Assembly (NCBI GenBank): GCA_035578175.1
Contig: JAQMRL010000001.1
Span: 235,429,038 to 235,493,037 of the forward strand
Source: Catonia carolina
Taxonomy: Eukaryota; Arthropoda; Insecta; Hemiptera; Achilidae
Direction: 5' to 3'
Length of the DNA stretch: 64,000 bases
Of this stretch, positions 54,035-64,000 are shown piece by piece (within the stretch, counting starts at the first letter, position 1; each line of letters starts with the position of its first letter). The notes below the pieces were generated by a model. That model saw only the letters and a list, made by a program, of their open reading frames with translations. It had not been told where the DNA came from and searched no databases. The position numbers and the translations under genes were made by a program.

Positions 54035-55898
54035 ATCCAATCAGGGAGTTTATATTACTGTACTACGTCACACCGATGTCAACCAATGACAAAGTGTCTT
54101 GAGTGTTACGTCATTCGTCAGGATATGCTGCTTTCTGATTGGTCCATACTGATTCTAGGCGTCACGTCGACTGTGATTGTAATAATAAGTCCACACCCAA
54201 TGTCAACTTCTAGCTGTTAACGGTAGGGCAGAACATATAAAGGTACCTTTTAATGAGATTTATAGTTTCTAGGTAAATATCACTTACGAAATATGTAGTA
54301 CCCCTTTGCAGAAATGTTTCGAGTTCTTAAGGAAATTAAAAATTGGTTTCTGTTGCTGGTAAGTGTTCACACAGTTTTTAAAAAAATCACAAGTGTTCAT
54401 TCGATACAGACACAAAGAAAAAAAACAAAAGAGAGTTATCTATTTTTCCTAGTTGTTCGATTTTTTTAACCTAATTTTTGACCAGTAATGTATCATATAT
54501 TTAAGGGAATGACTTTATACAACTGTAAATAAATATTACGATACGTAGAAGGCAACTGAAAAATCTAATTAAAAATATCTTGAGACGAAACAAAGTCAAT
54601 ATCCTACCGGGTAAGAAAATATATCTCAATAATCCGTTTGATAACAAGAAAACTATTTTGATCTACCAACGAGCATTAGTCGAAAAATAATAATCAACGG
54701 ACTGACAAAATGATGATATAATGGCCGATGTAATTTCGAAAAAAGTTTTCTCGCTATACTCTTATTTCATTAGTTCCTGTATTTTAAGATGGATGAAATT
54801 TATTGTGGCCAAAATAAAAAGGTAAAGTGTTAAACATTTTTTGGACGTAATTTGCTAGTTCCTGACTGTAAATATGTACTCATTTTGATGACAGGGTCAG
54901 CCAATTATAGGACCAATGCACGTAAGAACAGAAGAGGTAGAGGTATAAATGACACTAGTCAGAGTTATCTCATCTGAGATTCATGAATTTCATTTTACAA
55001 TCAGTATCTGTTGATAATGAAATACAGGTGTTGTCATTCGGAGAGTCGAAAGTACATGATTTTCCGAAGGACTGGCATTCTGATAAGTATGATTATAAAT
55101 GCTGTGAGAAGACAATGTAAACACATTCAACTCATCTCACTCAGAAAAGATTATAGAGGTTGAAACCACCTTGTCCGCTGTTTAACTAAAAAACAACTTT
55201 CATTGCACAACAATTTCAACAGCCAGCATTTTAGTTTACTGACAAATTGGATTGAAAATAAGTAATTTTATTAGCCTACTTAGCTTAAGGGAACGCATGA
55301 ATTGTTCAGTTTCGGGACGTTAAAATGTCGCTTCTGATAAAGCCGATAAAATTGTAATATTCGAACAAGCTGCCTACATAAACACTGATTAAAGGTTTAA
55401 AACTCTATAAAATCACACAGCTATCGGGATCGTAATTTTTCTGCTTATACTTTCGCTACGACAATTAAGCGAATGCTGTCGCCGAATTATTTTGTATTTA
55501 TCTTATCAGTACGAATCAGGTATTAAAGGTTATAGTTTTACACTGCCTGTGTAGAAGATATAAATACTTCTTATAAATTTCCCGTTAACTAACAGATCCT
55601 AAATCAACGAAAAATTGACTTCACAAGACGTTACTTGACAAATCATTTTTGACCTAAGCTATTATTGTGTTTAACAGAAACAAAAATAGCCTATATGTAT
55701 CAAAATATAACTGGTATTCAGCAAACGATCTATTAGGGTTGCGTGAGTAAGTCGGGCCAAGTTGAGCGTGATGCGCATGTGACGTCAACGGCTCAAGTAA
55801 TAATTGCCCAATCAGAGCCTCGTATTTTCGGCCAATGGGAAGGCCACGTTTTAACCAATCAGATGTATTCTTTTGCGCCATTTTGATTGGTTAATATT
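54035..55898 (+). repeat. Monomer B15
   Basis: B copy, 1864 bp, no private change noticed. Confidence 0.95.
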
Positions 55899-57762
55899 GC
55901 CCAATCAGAGAGTTTAAATTACTGTAATACGTCACACTGATGTCAACCAATGACAATGTGTCTTGAGCGTTACGTCATTCGTCAGGATATGCTGCTTTCT
56001 GATTGGTCCGTACTGATTCTGGGCGTCACGTCGAGTGTGATTGTAATATAAAATCCACACCCAATGTCAACTTCTAGCTGTTAACAGTAGGGCAGAACAT
56101 ATTATGAAGGTACCTTTTAATGAGATTTATAGTTTCTAGGTAAATATCGCTTATGAATTACGTATTACCCCATTGTAGAGATCTTTCAAGTTTTTAAGGA
56201 AATTAAAAATTGTTTTCTGTTGCTGGTAAATGTTAACACGGTTTTTAAAAAAATCACGCTTGTTCATTCGATACCGACACAAAGAAAAAAAACAAAAGAG
56301 AGTTATCTATTTTTCCTAGTTGTTCGATTTTTGTAACCTAATTTCTGGCCAGTAATGTATCATATTTTTAAGGGAATGACTCATTACAACTGTAAATAAA
56401 TAATACGATACGTAGAAGGCAACTGAAAAATTTAATTCATTATCTTGAGACGAAACAAAGTCAATATCCTACCGGGTAAGAAAATATACCTCATTAATCC
56501 GTTTGATAACAAGAAAACTATTTTGCTCTACCAACGAGCATTAGTCGAAAAATAATAATCAACGGTCTGACAAAATGATGATGTAATGGCCGATGTAATT
56601 TCGAAAAAAGTTTTCTGGCTATACTCTTATTTCATTAGTTCCTGTATTTTAAGAAGGATGAAATTTATTGTGGCCATAATGAAAAGGTAAAGTGTTAAAC
56701 ATTTTTGCACGTAATTTGTTAGTTCCTGACTCTAAATATGTATTCATTTTAATGACAGGGTCAGCCAATTATATGACTAAAGCTCGTAAGAACAGAAGAG
56801 GTAAAGGTATAAATGACACTAGTCAGGGTTACCTCATCTGAGATTCATGAATTTCATTTTACAATTAGTATCTGTTGATAATGAAATACAGGTGGTGTCA
56901 TTCGGAGAGTCGAAAGTACATGATTTTCCGAAGGACTGGCATTCTGATAAGTATAATTATAAATGCTGTGAGAAGACCATGTAAACACATTCAACTCATC
57001 TCACTCAGAAAAGATTATAGAGGTTGAAACCACCTTGTCCGCTGTTTACCTAAAAAACAACTTTCATTGCACACCAATTTCAACAGCCAGGATTTTAGTT
57101 TACTGACAAATTGGGTTGAAAATAAGTAATTTTATTAGCGTACCTTGCTTAAGAGAACGCATGAATTGTTCGTTTTCGGAACGTTAAAATGTCGCGACTG
57201 ATAATTCTTATAAAATTGTAATATTCGAACAAGCTGCCTACATAAACACTGATTACAGGCCTAAAACTCTATAAAATCACACAGCTATCGGGATCGTAAT
57301 TATTCTGCTTATACTTTCGCTACGACAAATAAGCGAATGCTGCCGCCGAATTATTTTGTATTTATCTCATCTGTACGAATCAGGTGTTAAAGGTTATAGT
57401 TTTACACTGCCTGTGTAGAAGATATAAATACTTCTTATAAATTTCCCGTTAACTAACAGATCCTAAATCAACGAAAAATTGACTTCACAAGACGTTACTT
57501 GACAAATCATTTTTGACCTAAGCTATTATTGTGTTTAACAGAAACAAAAATAGCCTATATGTATCAAAACATAACTGGTATTCAACAAACGAACTATTAG
57601 GGTTGCTTGAGTCAGTCGGACCAAGTTGAGTGTGATGCGCATGTGACGTCAACGGCTCAGGTAATAATTGCCCAATCAGAGTCTCGTATTTTCGGCCAAT
57701 AAGAAAGCCCAGTTTTAACCAATCAGATGTTGTCTTTTGCGTCGTTTTGATTGGTTAATATT
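55899..57762 (+). repeat. Monomer A16
   Basis: A copy, 1864 bp, TTA present. Private CTGCCGCCG near 57343. Last A of the homogeneous core. Confidence 0.95.
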
Positions 57763-59626
57763 ATCCAATCAGGGAGTTTATATTACTGTACTACGTCACA
57801 CCGATGTCAACCAATGACAAAGTGTCTTGAGTGTTACGTCATTCGTCAGGATATGCTGCTTTCTGATTGGTCCATACTGATTCTAGGCGTCACGTCGACT
57901 GTGATTGTAATAATAAGTCCACACCCAATGTCAACTTCTAGCTGTTAACGGTAGGGCAGAACATATAAAGGTACCTTTTAATGAGATTTATAGTTTCTAG
58001 GTAAATATCACTTACGAAATATGTAGTACCCCTTTGCAGAAATGTTTCGAGTTCTTAAGGAAATTAAAAATTGGTTTCTGTTGCTGGTAAGTGTTCACAC
58101 AGTTTTTAAAAAAATCACAAGTGTTCATTCGATACAGACACAAAGAAAAAAAACAAAAGAGAGTTATCTATTTTTCCTAGTTGTTCGATTTTTTTAACCT
58201 AATTTTTGACCAGTAATGTATCATATATTTAAGGGAATGACTTTGTACAACTGTAAATAAATATTACGATACGTAGAAGGCAACTGAAAAATCTAATTAA
58301 AAATATCTTGAGACGAAACAAAGTCAATATCCTACCGGGTAAGAAAATATATCTCAATAATCCGTTTGATAACAAGAAAACTATTTTGATCTACCAACGA
58401 GCATTAGTCGAAAAATAATAATCAACGGACTGACAAAATAATGATATAATGGCCGATGTAATTTCGAAAAAAGTTTTCTCGCTATACTCTTATTTCATTA
58501 GTTCCTGTATTTTAAGATGGATGAAATTTATTGTGGCCAAAATAAAAAGGTAAAGTGTTAAACATTTTTTGGACGTAATTTGCTAGTTCCTGACTGTAAA
58601 TATGTACTCATTTTGATGACAGGGTCAGCCAATTATAGGACCAATGCACGTAAGAACAGAAGAGGTAGAGGTATAAATGACACTAGTCAGAGTTATCTCA
58701 TCTGAGATTCATGAATTTCATTTTACAATCAGTATCTGTTGATAATGAAATACAGGTGTTGTCATTCGGAGAGTCGAAAGTACATGATTTTCCGAAGGAC
58801 TGGCATTCTGATAAGTATGATTATAAATGCTGTGAGAAGACAATGTAAACACATTCAACTCATCTCACTCAGAAAAGATTATAGAGGTTGAAACCACCTT
58901 GTCCGCTGTTTAACTAAAAAACAACTTTCATTGCACAACAATTTCAACAGCCAGCATTTTAGTTTACTGACAAATTGGATTGAAAATAAGTAATTTTATT
59001 AGCCTACTTAGCTTAAGGGAACGCATGAATTGTTCAGTTTCGGGACGTTAAAATGTCGCTTCTGATAAAGCCGATAAAATTGTAATATTCGAACAAGCTG
59101 CCTACATAAACACTGATTAAAAATTTAAAACTCTATAAAATCACACAGCTATCGGGATCGTAATTTTTCTGCTTATACTTTCGCTACGACAATTAAGCGA
59201 ATGCTGTCGCCGAATTATTTTGTATTTATCTTATCAGTACGAATCAGGTATTAAAGGTTATAGTTTTACACTGCCTGTGTAGAAAAAATAAATACTTCTT
59301 ATAAATTTCCCGTTAACTAACAGATCCTAAATCAACGAAAAATTGACTTCACAAGACGTTACTTGACAAATCATTTTTGACCTAAGCTATTATTGTGTTT
59401 AACAGAAACAAAAATAGCCTATATGTATCAAAATATAACTGGTATTCAGCAAACGATCTATTAGGGTTGCGTGAGTAAGTCGGGCCAAGTTGAGCGTGAT
59501 GCGCATGTGACGTCAACGGCTCAAGTAATAATTGCCCAATCAGAGACTCGTATTTTCGGCCAATGGGAAAGCCACGTTTTAACCAATCAGATGTATTCTT
59601 TTGCGCCATTTTGATTGGTTAATATT
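57763..59626 (+). repeat. Monomer B16
   Basis: B copy, 1864 bp, at the right edge of the core. The first half is nearly consensus (private CTTTGTACAAC and AAAATAATGAT). The last 500 bases hold several private changes, all to A on this strand: 59122, 59123, 59285, 59287, 59546 and 59570. Confidence 0.95.
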
Positions 59627-61486
59627 GCCCAATCAGAGAGTTTAAATTACTGTAATACGTCACACTGATGTCAACCAATGACAATGTGTCTTGAGCGTTA
59701 CGTCAAACGTCAGGATATGCTGCTTTCTGATTGGTCCGTACTGATTCTGGGCGTCACGTCGAGTGTGATTGTAATATAAAATCCACACCCAATGTCAACT
59801 TCTAGCTGTTAACAGTAGGGCAGAACATATGAAGGTACCTTTTAATGAGATTTATAGTTTCTAGGTAAATATCGCTTATGAATTACGTATTACCCCATTG
59901 TAGAGATCTTTCAAGTTTTTAAGGAAATTAAAAATTGTTTTCTGTTGCTGGTAAATGTTAACACGGTTTTTAAAAAAATCACGCTTGTTCATTCGATACC
60001 GACACAAAGAAAAAAAACAAAAGAGAGTTATCTATTTTTCCTAGTTGTTCGATTTTTGTAACCTAATTTCTGGCCAGTAATGTATCATATTTTTAAGGGA
60101 ATGACTCATTACAACTGTAAATAAATAATACGATACGTAGAAGGCAACTGAAAAATTTAATTCATTATCTTGAGACGAAACAAAGTCAATATCCTACCGG
60201 GTAAGAAAATATACCTCATTAATCCGTTTGATAACAAGAAAACTATTTTGCTCTACCAACGAGCATTAGTCGAAAAATAATAATCAACGGTCTGACAAAA
60301 TGATGATGTAATGGCCGATGTAATTTCGAAAAAAGTTTTCTGGCTATACTCTTATTTCATTAGTTCCTGTATTTTAAGAAGGATGAAATTTATTGTGGCC
60401 ATAATGAAAAGGTAAAGTGTTAAACATTTTTGCACGTAATTTGTTAGTTCCTGACTCTAAATATGTATTCATTTTAATGACAGGGTCAGCCAATTATATG
60501 ACTAAAGCTCGTAAGAACAGAAGAGGTAAAGGTATAAATGACACTAGTCAGGGTTACCTCATCTGAGATTCATGAATTTCATTTTACAATTAGTATCTGT
60601 TGATAATGAAATACAGGTGGTGTCATTCGGAGAGTCGAAAGTACATGATTTTCCGAAGGACTGGCATTCTGATAAGTATAATTATAAATGCTGTGAGAAG
60701 ACCATGTAAACACATTCAACTCATCTCACTCAGAAAAGATTATAGAGGTTGAAACCACCTTGTCCGCTGTTTACCTAAAAAACAACTTTCATTGCACACC
60801 AATTTCAACAGCCAGGATTTTAGTTTACTGACAAATTGGGTTGAAAATAAGTAATTTTATTAGCGTACCTTGCTTAAGAGAACGCATGAATTGTTCGTTT
60901 TCGGAACGTTAAAATGTCGCGACTGATAATTCTTATAAAATTGTAATATTCGAACAAGCTGCCTACATAAACACTGATTACAGGCCTAAAACTCTATAAA
61001 ATCACACAGCTATCGGGATCGTAATTATTCTGCTTATACTTCGCTACGACAAATAAGCGAATGCTGTCGCCGAATTATTTTGTATTTATCTCATCTGTAC
61101 GAATCAGGTGTTAAAGGTTATAGTTTTACACTGCCTGTGTAGAAGATATAAATACTTCTTATAAATTTCCCGTTAACTAACAGATCCTAAATCAACGAAA
61201 AATTGACTTCACAAGACGTTACTTGACAAATCATTTTTGACCTAAGCTATTATTGTGTTTAACAGAAACAAAAATAGCCTATATGTATCAAAACATAACT
61301 GGTATTCAACAAACGAACTATTAGGGTTGCTTGAGTCAGTCGGACCAAGTTGAGTGTGATGCGCATGTGACGTCAACGGCTCAGGTAATAATTGCCCAAT
61401 CAGAGTCTCGTATTTTCGGCCAATAAGAAAGCCCAGTTTTAACCAATCAGATGTTGTCTTTTGCGTCGTTTTGATTGGTTAATATT
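59627..61486 (+). repeat. Monomer A17
   Basis: A copy, 1860 bp: no TTA, and one T lost in TATACTTCGC near 61037. At 59706-59707 TT is replaced by AA (GTCAAACGTC), altering the sequence just after the second CRE half-site. Confidence 0.95.
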
Positions 61487-63350
61487 ATCCAATCAGGGAG
61501 TTTATATTACTGTACTACGTCACACCGATGTCAACCAATGACAAAGTGTCTTGAGTGTTACGTCATTCGTCAGGATATGCTGCTTTCTGATTGGTCCATA
61601 CTGATTCTAGGCGTCACGTCGACTGTGATTGTAATAATAAGTCCACACCCAATGTCAACTTCTAGCTGTTAACGGTAGGGCAGAACATATAAAGGTACCT
61701 TTTAATGAGATTTATAGTTTCTAGGTAAATATCACTTACGAAATATGTAGTACCCCTTTGCAGAAATGTTTCGAGTTCTTAAGGAAATTAAAAATTGGTT
61801 TCTGTTGCTGGTAAGTGTTCACACAGTTTTTAAAAAAATCACAAGTGTTCATTCGATACAGACACAAAGAAAAAAAACAAAAGAGAGTTATCTATTTTTC
61901 CTAGTTGTTCGATTTTTTTAACCTAATTTTTGACCAGTAATGTATCATATATTTAAGGGAATGACTTTATACAACTGTAAATAAATATTACGATACGTAG
62001 AAGGCAACTGAAAAATCTAATTAAAAATATCTTGAGACGAAACAAAGTCAATATCCTACCGGGTAAGAAAATATATCTCAATAATCCTTTTGATAACAAG
62101 AAAACTATTTTGATCTACCAACGAGCATTAGTCGAAAAATAATAATCAACGGACTGACAAAATGATGATATAATGGCCGATGTAATTTCGAAAAAAGTTT
62201 TCTCGCTATACTCTTATTTCATTAGTTCCTGTATTTTAAGATGGATGAAATTTATTGTGGCCAAAATAAAAAGGTAAAGTGTTAAACATTTTTTGGACGT
62301 AATTTGCTAGTTCCTGACTGTAAATATGTACTCATTTTGATGACAGGGTCAGCCAATTATAGGACCAATGCACGTAAGAACAGAAGAGGTAGAGGTATAA
62401 ATGACACTAGTCAGAGTTATCTCATCTGAGATTCATGAATTTCATTTTACAATCAGTATCTGTTGATAATGAAATACAGGTGTTGTCATTCGGAGAGTCG
62501 AAAGTACATGATTTTCCGAAGGATTGGCATTCTGATAAGTATGATTATAAATGCTGTGAGAAGACAATGTAAACACATTCAACTCATCTCACTCAGAAAA
62601 GATTATAGAGGTTGAAACCACCTTGTCCGCTGTTTAACTAAAAAACAACTTTCATTGCACAACAATTTCAACAGCCAGCATTTTAGTTTACTGACAAATT
62701 GGATTGAAAATAAGTAATTTTATTAGCCTACTTAGCTTAAGGGAACGCATGAATTGTTCAGTTTCGGGACGTTAAAATGTCGCTTCTGATAAAGCCGATA
62801 AAATTGTAATATTCGAACAAGCTGCCTACATAAACACTGATTAAAGGTTTAAAACTCTATAAAATCACACAGCTATCGGGATCGTAATTTTTCTGCTTAT
62901 ACTTTCGCTACGACAATTAAGCGAATGCTGTCGCCGAATTATTTTGTATTTATCTTATCTGTACGAATCAGGTGTTAAAGGTTATAGTTTTACACTGCCT
63001 GTGTAGAAGATATAAATACTTCTTATAAATTTCCCGTTAACTAACAGATCCTAAATCAACGAAAAATTGACTTCACAAGACGTTACTTGACAAATCATTT
63101 TTGACCTAAGCTATTATTGTGTTTAACAGAAACAAAAATAGCCTATATGTATCAAAATATAACTGGTATTCAGCAAACGATCTATTAGGGTTGCGTGGGT
63201 AAGTCGGGCCAAGTTGAGCGTGATGCGCATGTGACGTCAACGGCTCAAGTAATAATTGCCCAATCAGAGCCTCGTATTTTCGGCCAATGGGAAGGCCACG
63301 TTTTAACCAATCAGATGTATTCTTTTGCGCCATTTTGATTGGTTAATATT
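61487..63350 (+). repeat. Monomer B17, with a short A-type tract
   Basis: B copy, 1864 bp. Bases 62960 and 62974 are A-type, while 62956 and the site near 63156 are B-type, so a short A tract lies inside it. Private AATCCTTTTGAT near 62085 and AAGGATTGGC near 62519. Shares GTGGGTAAG with B12. Confidence 0.95.
62960..62974 (+). other. A-to-B conversion tract in B17
   Basis: Two diagnostic sites (62960 T, 62974 G) are A-type in a B monomer. The site at 62956 is B-type, and the next informative site to the right, near 63156, is also B-type. The right end falls somewhere in the 183-bp segment where A and B cannot be told apart. Confidence 0.6.
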
Positions 63351-64000
63351 GCCCAATCAGAGAGTTTAAATTACTGTAATACGTCACACTGATGTCAACC
63401 AATGACAATGTGTCTTGAGCGTTACGTCATTCGTCAGGATATGCTGCTTTCTGATTGGTCCGTACTGATTCTGGGCGTCACGTCGAGTGTGATTGTAATA
63501 TAAAATCCACACCCAATGTCAACTTCTAGCTGTTAACAGTAGGGCAGAACATATGAAGGTACCTTTTAATGAGATTTATAGTTTCTAGGTAAATATCGCT
63601 TATGAATTACGTATTACCCCATTGTAGAGATCTTTCAAGTTTTTAAGGAAATTAAAAATTGTTTTCTGTTGCTGGTAAATGTTAACACGGTTTTTAAAAA
63701 AATCACGCTTGTTCATTCGATACCGACACAAAGAAAAAAAACAAAAGAGAGTTATCTATTTTTCCTAGTTGTTCGATTTTTGTAACCTAATTTCTGGCCA
63801 GTAATGTATCATATTTTTAAGGGAATGACTCATTACAACTGTAAATAAATAATACGATACGTAGAAGGCAACTGAAAAATTTAATTCATTATCTTGAGAC
63901 GAAACAAAGTCAATATCCTACCGGGTAAGAAAATATACCTCATTAATCCGTTTGATAACAAGAAAACTATTTTGCTCTACCAACGAGCATTAGTCGAAAA
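63351..64000 (+). repeat. Monomer A18, first 650 bp only
   Basis: A-type start GCCCAATCAGAGAG, without TTA. It is cut by the window edge, not by a biological boundary, and ends in the same register as other A copies. Confidence 0.95.

Larger units (their letters stand above)
33531..59626 (+). repeat. Homogeneous core of seven equal-length dimers (units 10-16)
   Basis: Seven consecutive AB units are each exactly 3728 bp (A 1864, B 1864), and all seven A copies carry the TTA insertion after CAGAACATAT. Private substitutions are few: I saw none in B13, B14, A15 or B15. In contrast, units 1-9 and 17 vary in length and carry more private changes. Units 10 and 11 share two extra variants (AAACATTT in A, GGTAAAGG in B), so they form a sub-pair. 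The likely origin is a recent local amplification of one TTA-type dimer. Confidence 0.85.
1..64000 (+). repeat. Higher-order satellite array, (AB)17 plus partial A
   Basis: The whole window is a head-to-tail tandem array. Two monomer types of about 1.86 kb alternate strictly. Type A begins GCCCAATCAGAGAG and type B begins ATCCAATCAGGGAG. Successive B starts lie 3723-3729 bp apart across 17 copies, which defines an AB dimer as the higher-order unit. By eye, A and B are roughly 90-95% identical overall, while copies of the same type are mostly above 99% identical. That is the pattern expected when unequal exchange homogenises a dimer rather than a monomer. No non-repeat sequence interrupts the array and neither end is reached. 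I do not recognise the satellite family. Its position on a chromosome (centromere, subtelomere, sex chromosome) cannot be told from the sequence. Confidence 0.97.

Noticed and set aside
1..64000. Bacterial or phage origin with operons
   Set aside because: There are no gene-sized open frames in 64 kb, and the sequence is a long higher-order tandem repeat, which points to a eukaryotic chromosome.

Overview
The window is one uninterrupted tandem satellite array. I find no protein-coding gene, rRNA, tRNA, CRISPR array or autonomous mobile element in its 64,000 bases. The array alternates two related, AT-rich monomers of about 1.86 kb, A and B, in the order ABAB... on one strand. Each AB dimer is a 3,723-3,729 bp higher-order repeat. 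There are 17 complete dimers (1-63350) and the first 650 bp of an eighteenth A (63351-64000). The array runs off both ends. The repeat phase used here is set by the window start; the natural monomer boundary is unknown. Long higher-order satellites of this kind are typical of eukaryotic heterochromatin (centromeric, pericentromeric, subtelomeric or sex-chromosome). CpG is not obviously depleted, which fits a lineage or region with little CpG methylation, perhaps an invertebrate, but I cannot name the organism.

The monomers are not uniform. Around every A/B and B/A junction lies a block of about 280-320 bp with eight CCAAT boxes in fixed positions. It also holds one perfect CRE palindrome (TGACGTCA), several CRE half-sites, an 11-bp inverted repeat, and a TATA-like motif downstream. 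A and B carry that TATA motif at different offsets. The block looks like a dense NF-Y plus CREB/ATF promoter repeated 34 times. The remaining ~1.5 kb of each monomer is AT-rich, with no recognisable gene. It does contain a possible small intron in B and a 183-bp stretch that is identical in A and B.

The copies record the array's history. B is 1,864 bp in 16 of 17 copies, whereas A varies from 1,859 to 1,865 bp, mainly through a 3-bp TTA indel. Dimers 10-16 (33531-59626) are all exactly 3,728 bp with very few private changes, as expected of a recent block amplification. The flanking dimers are more diverged, share variants with non-adjacent copies, and include two visible A/B conversion tracts (in A4 near 11426-11490 and in B17 near 62960-62974). 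All identity figures are by-eye estimates.
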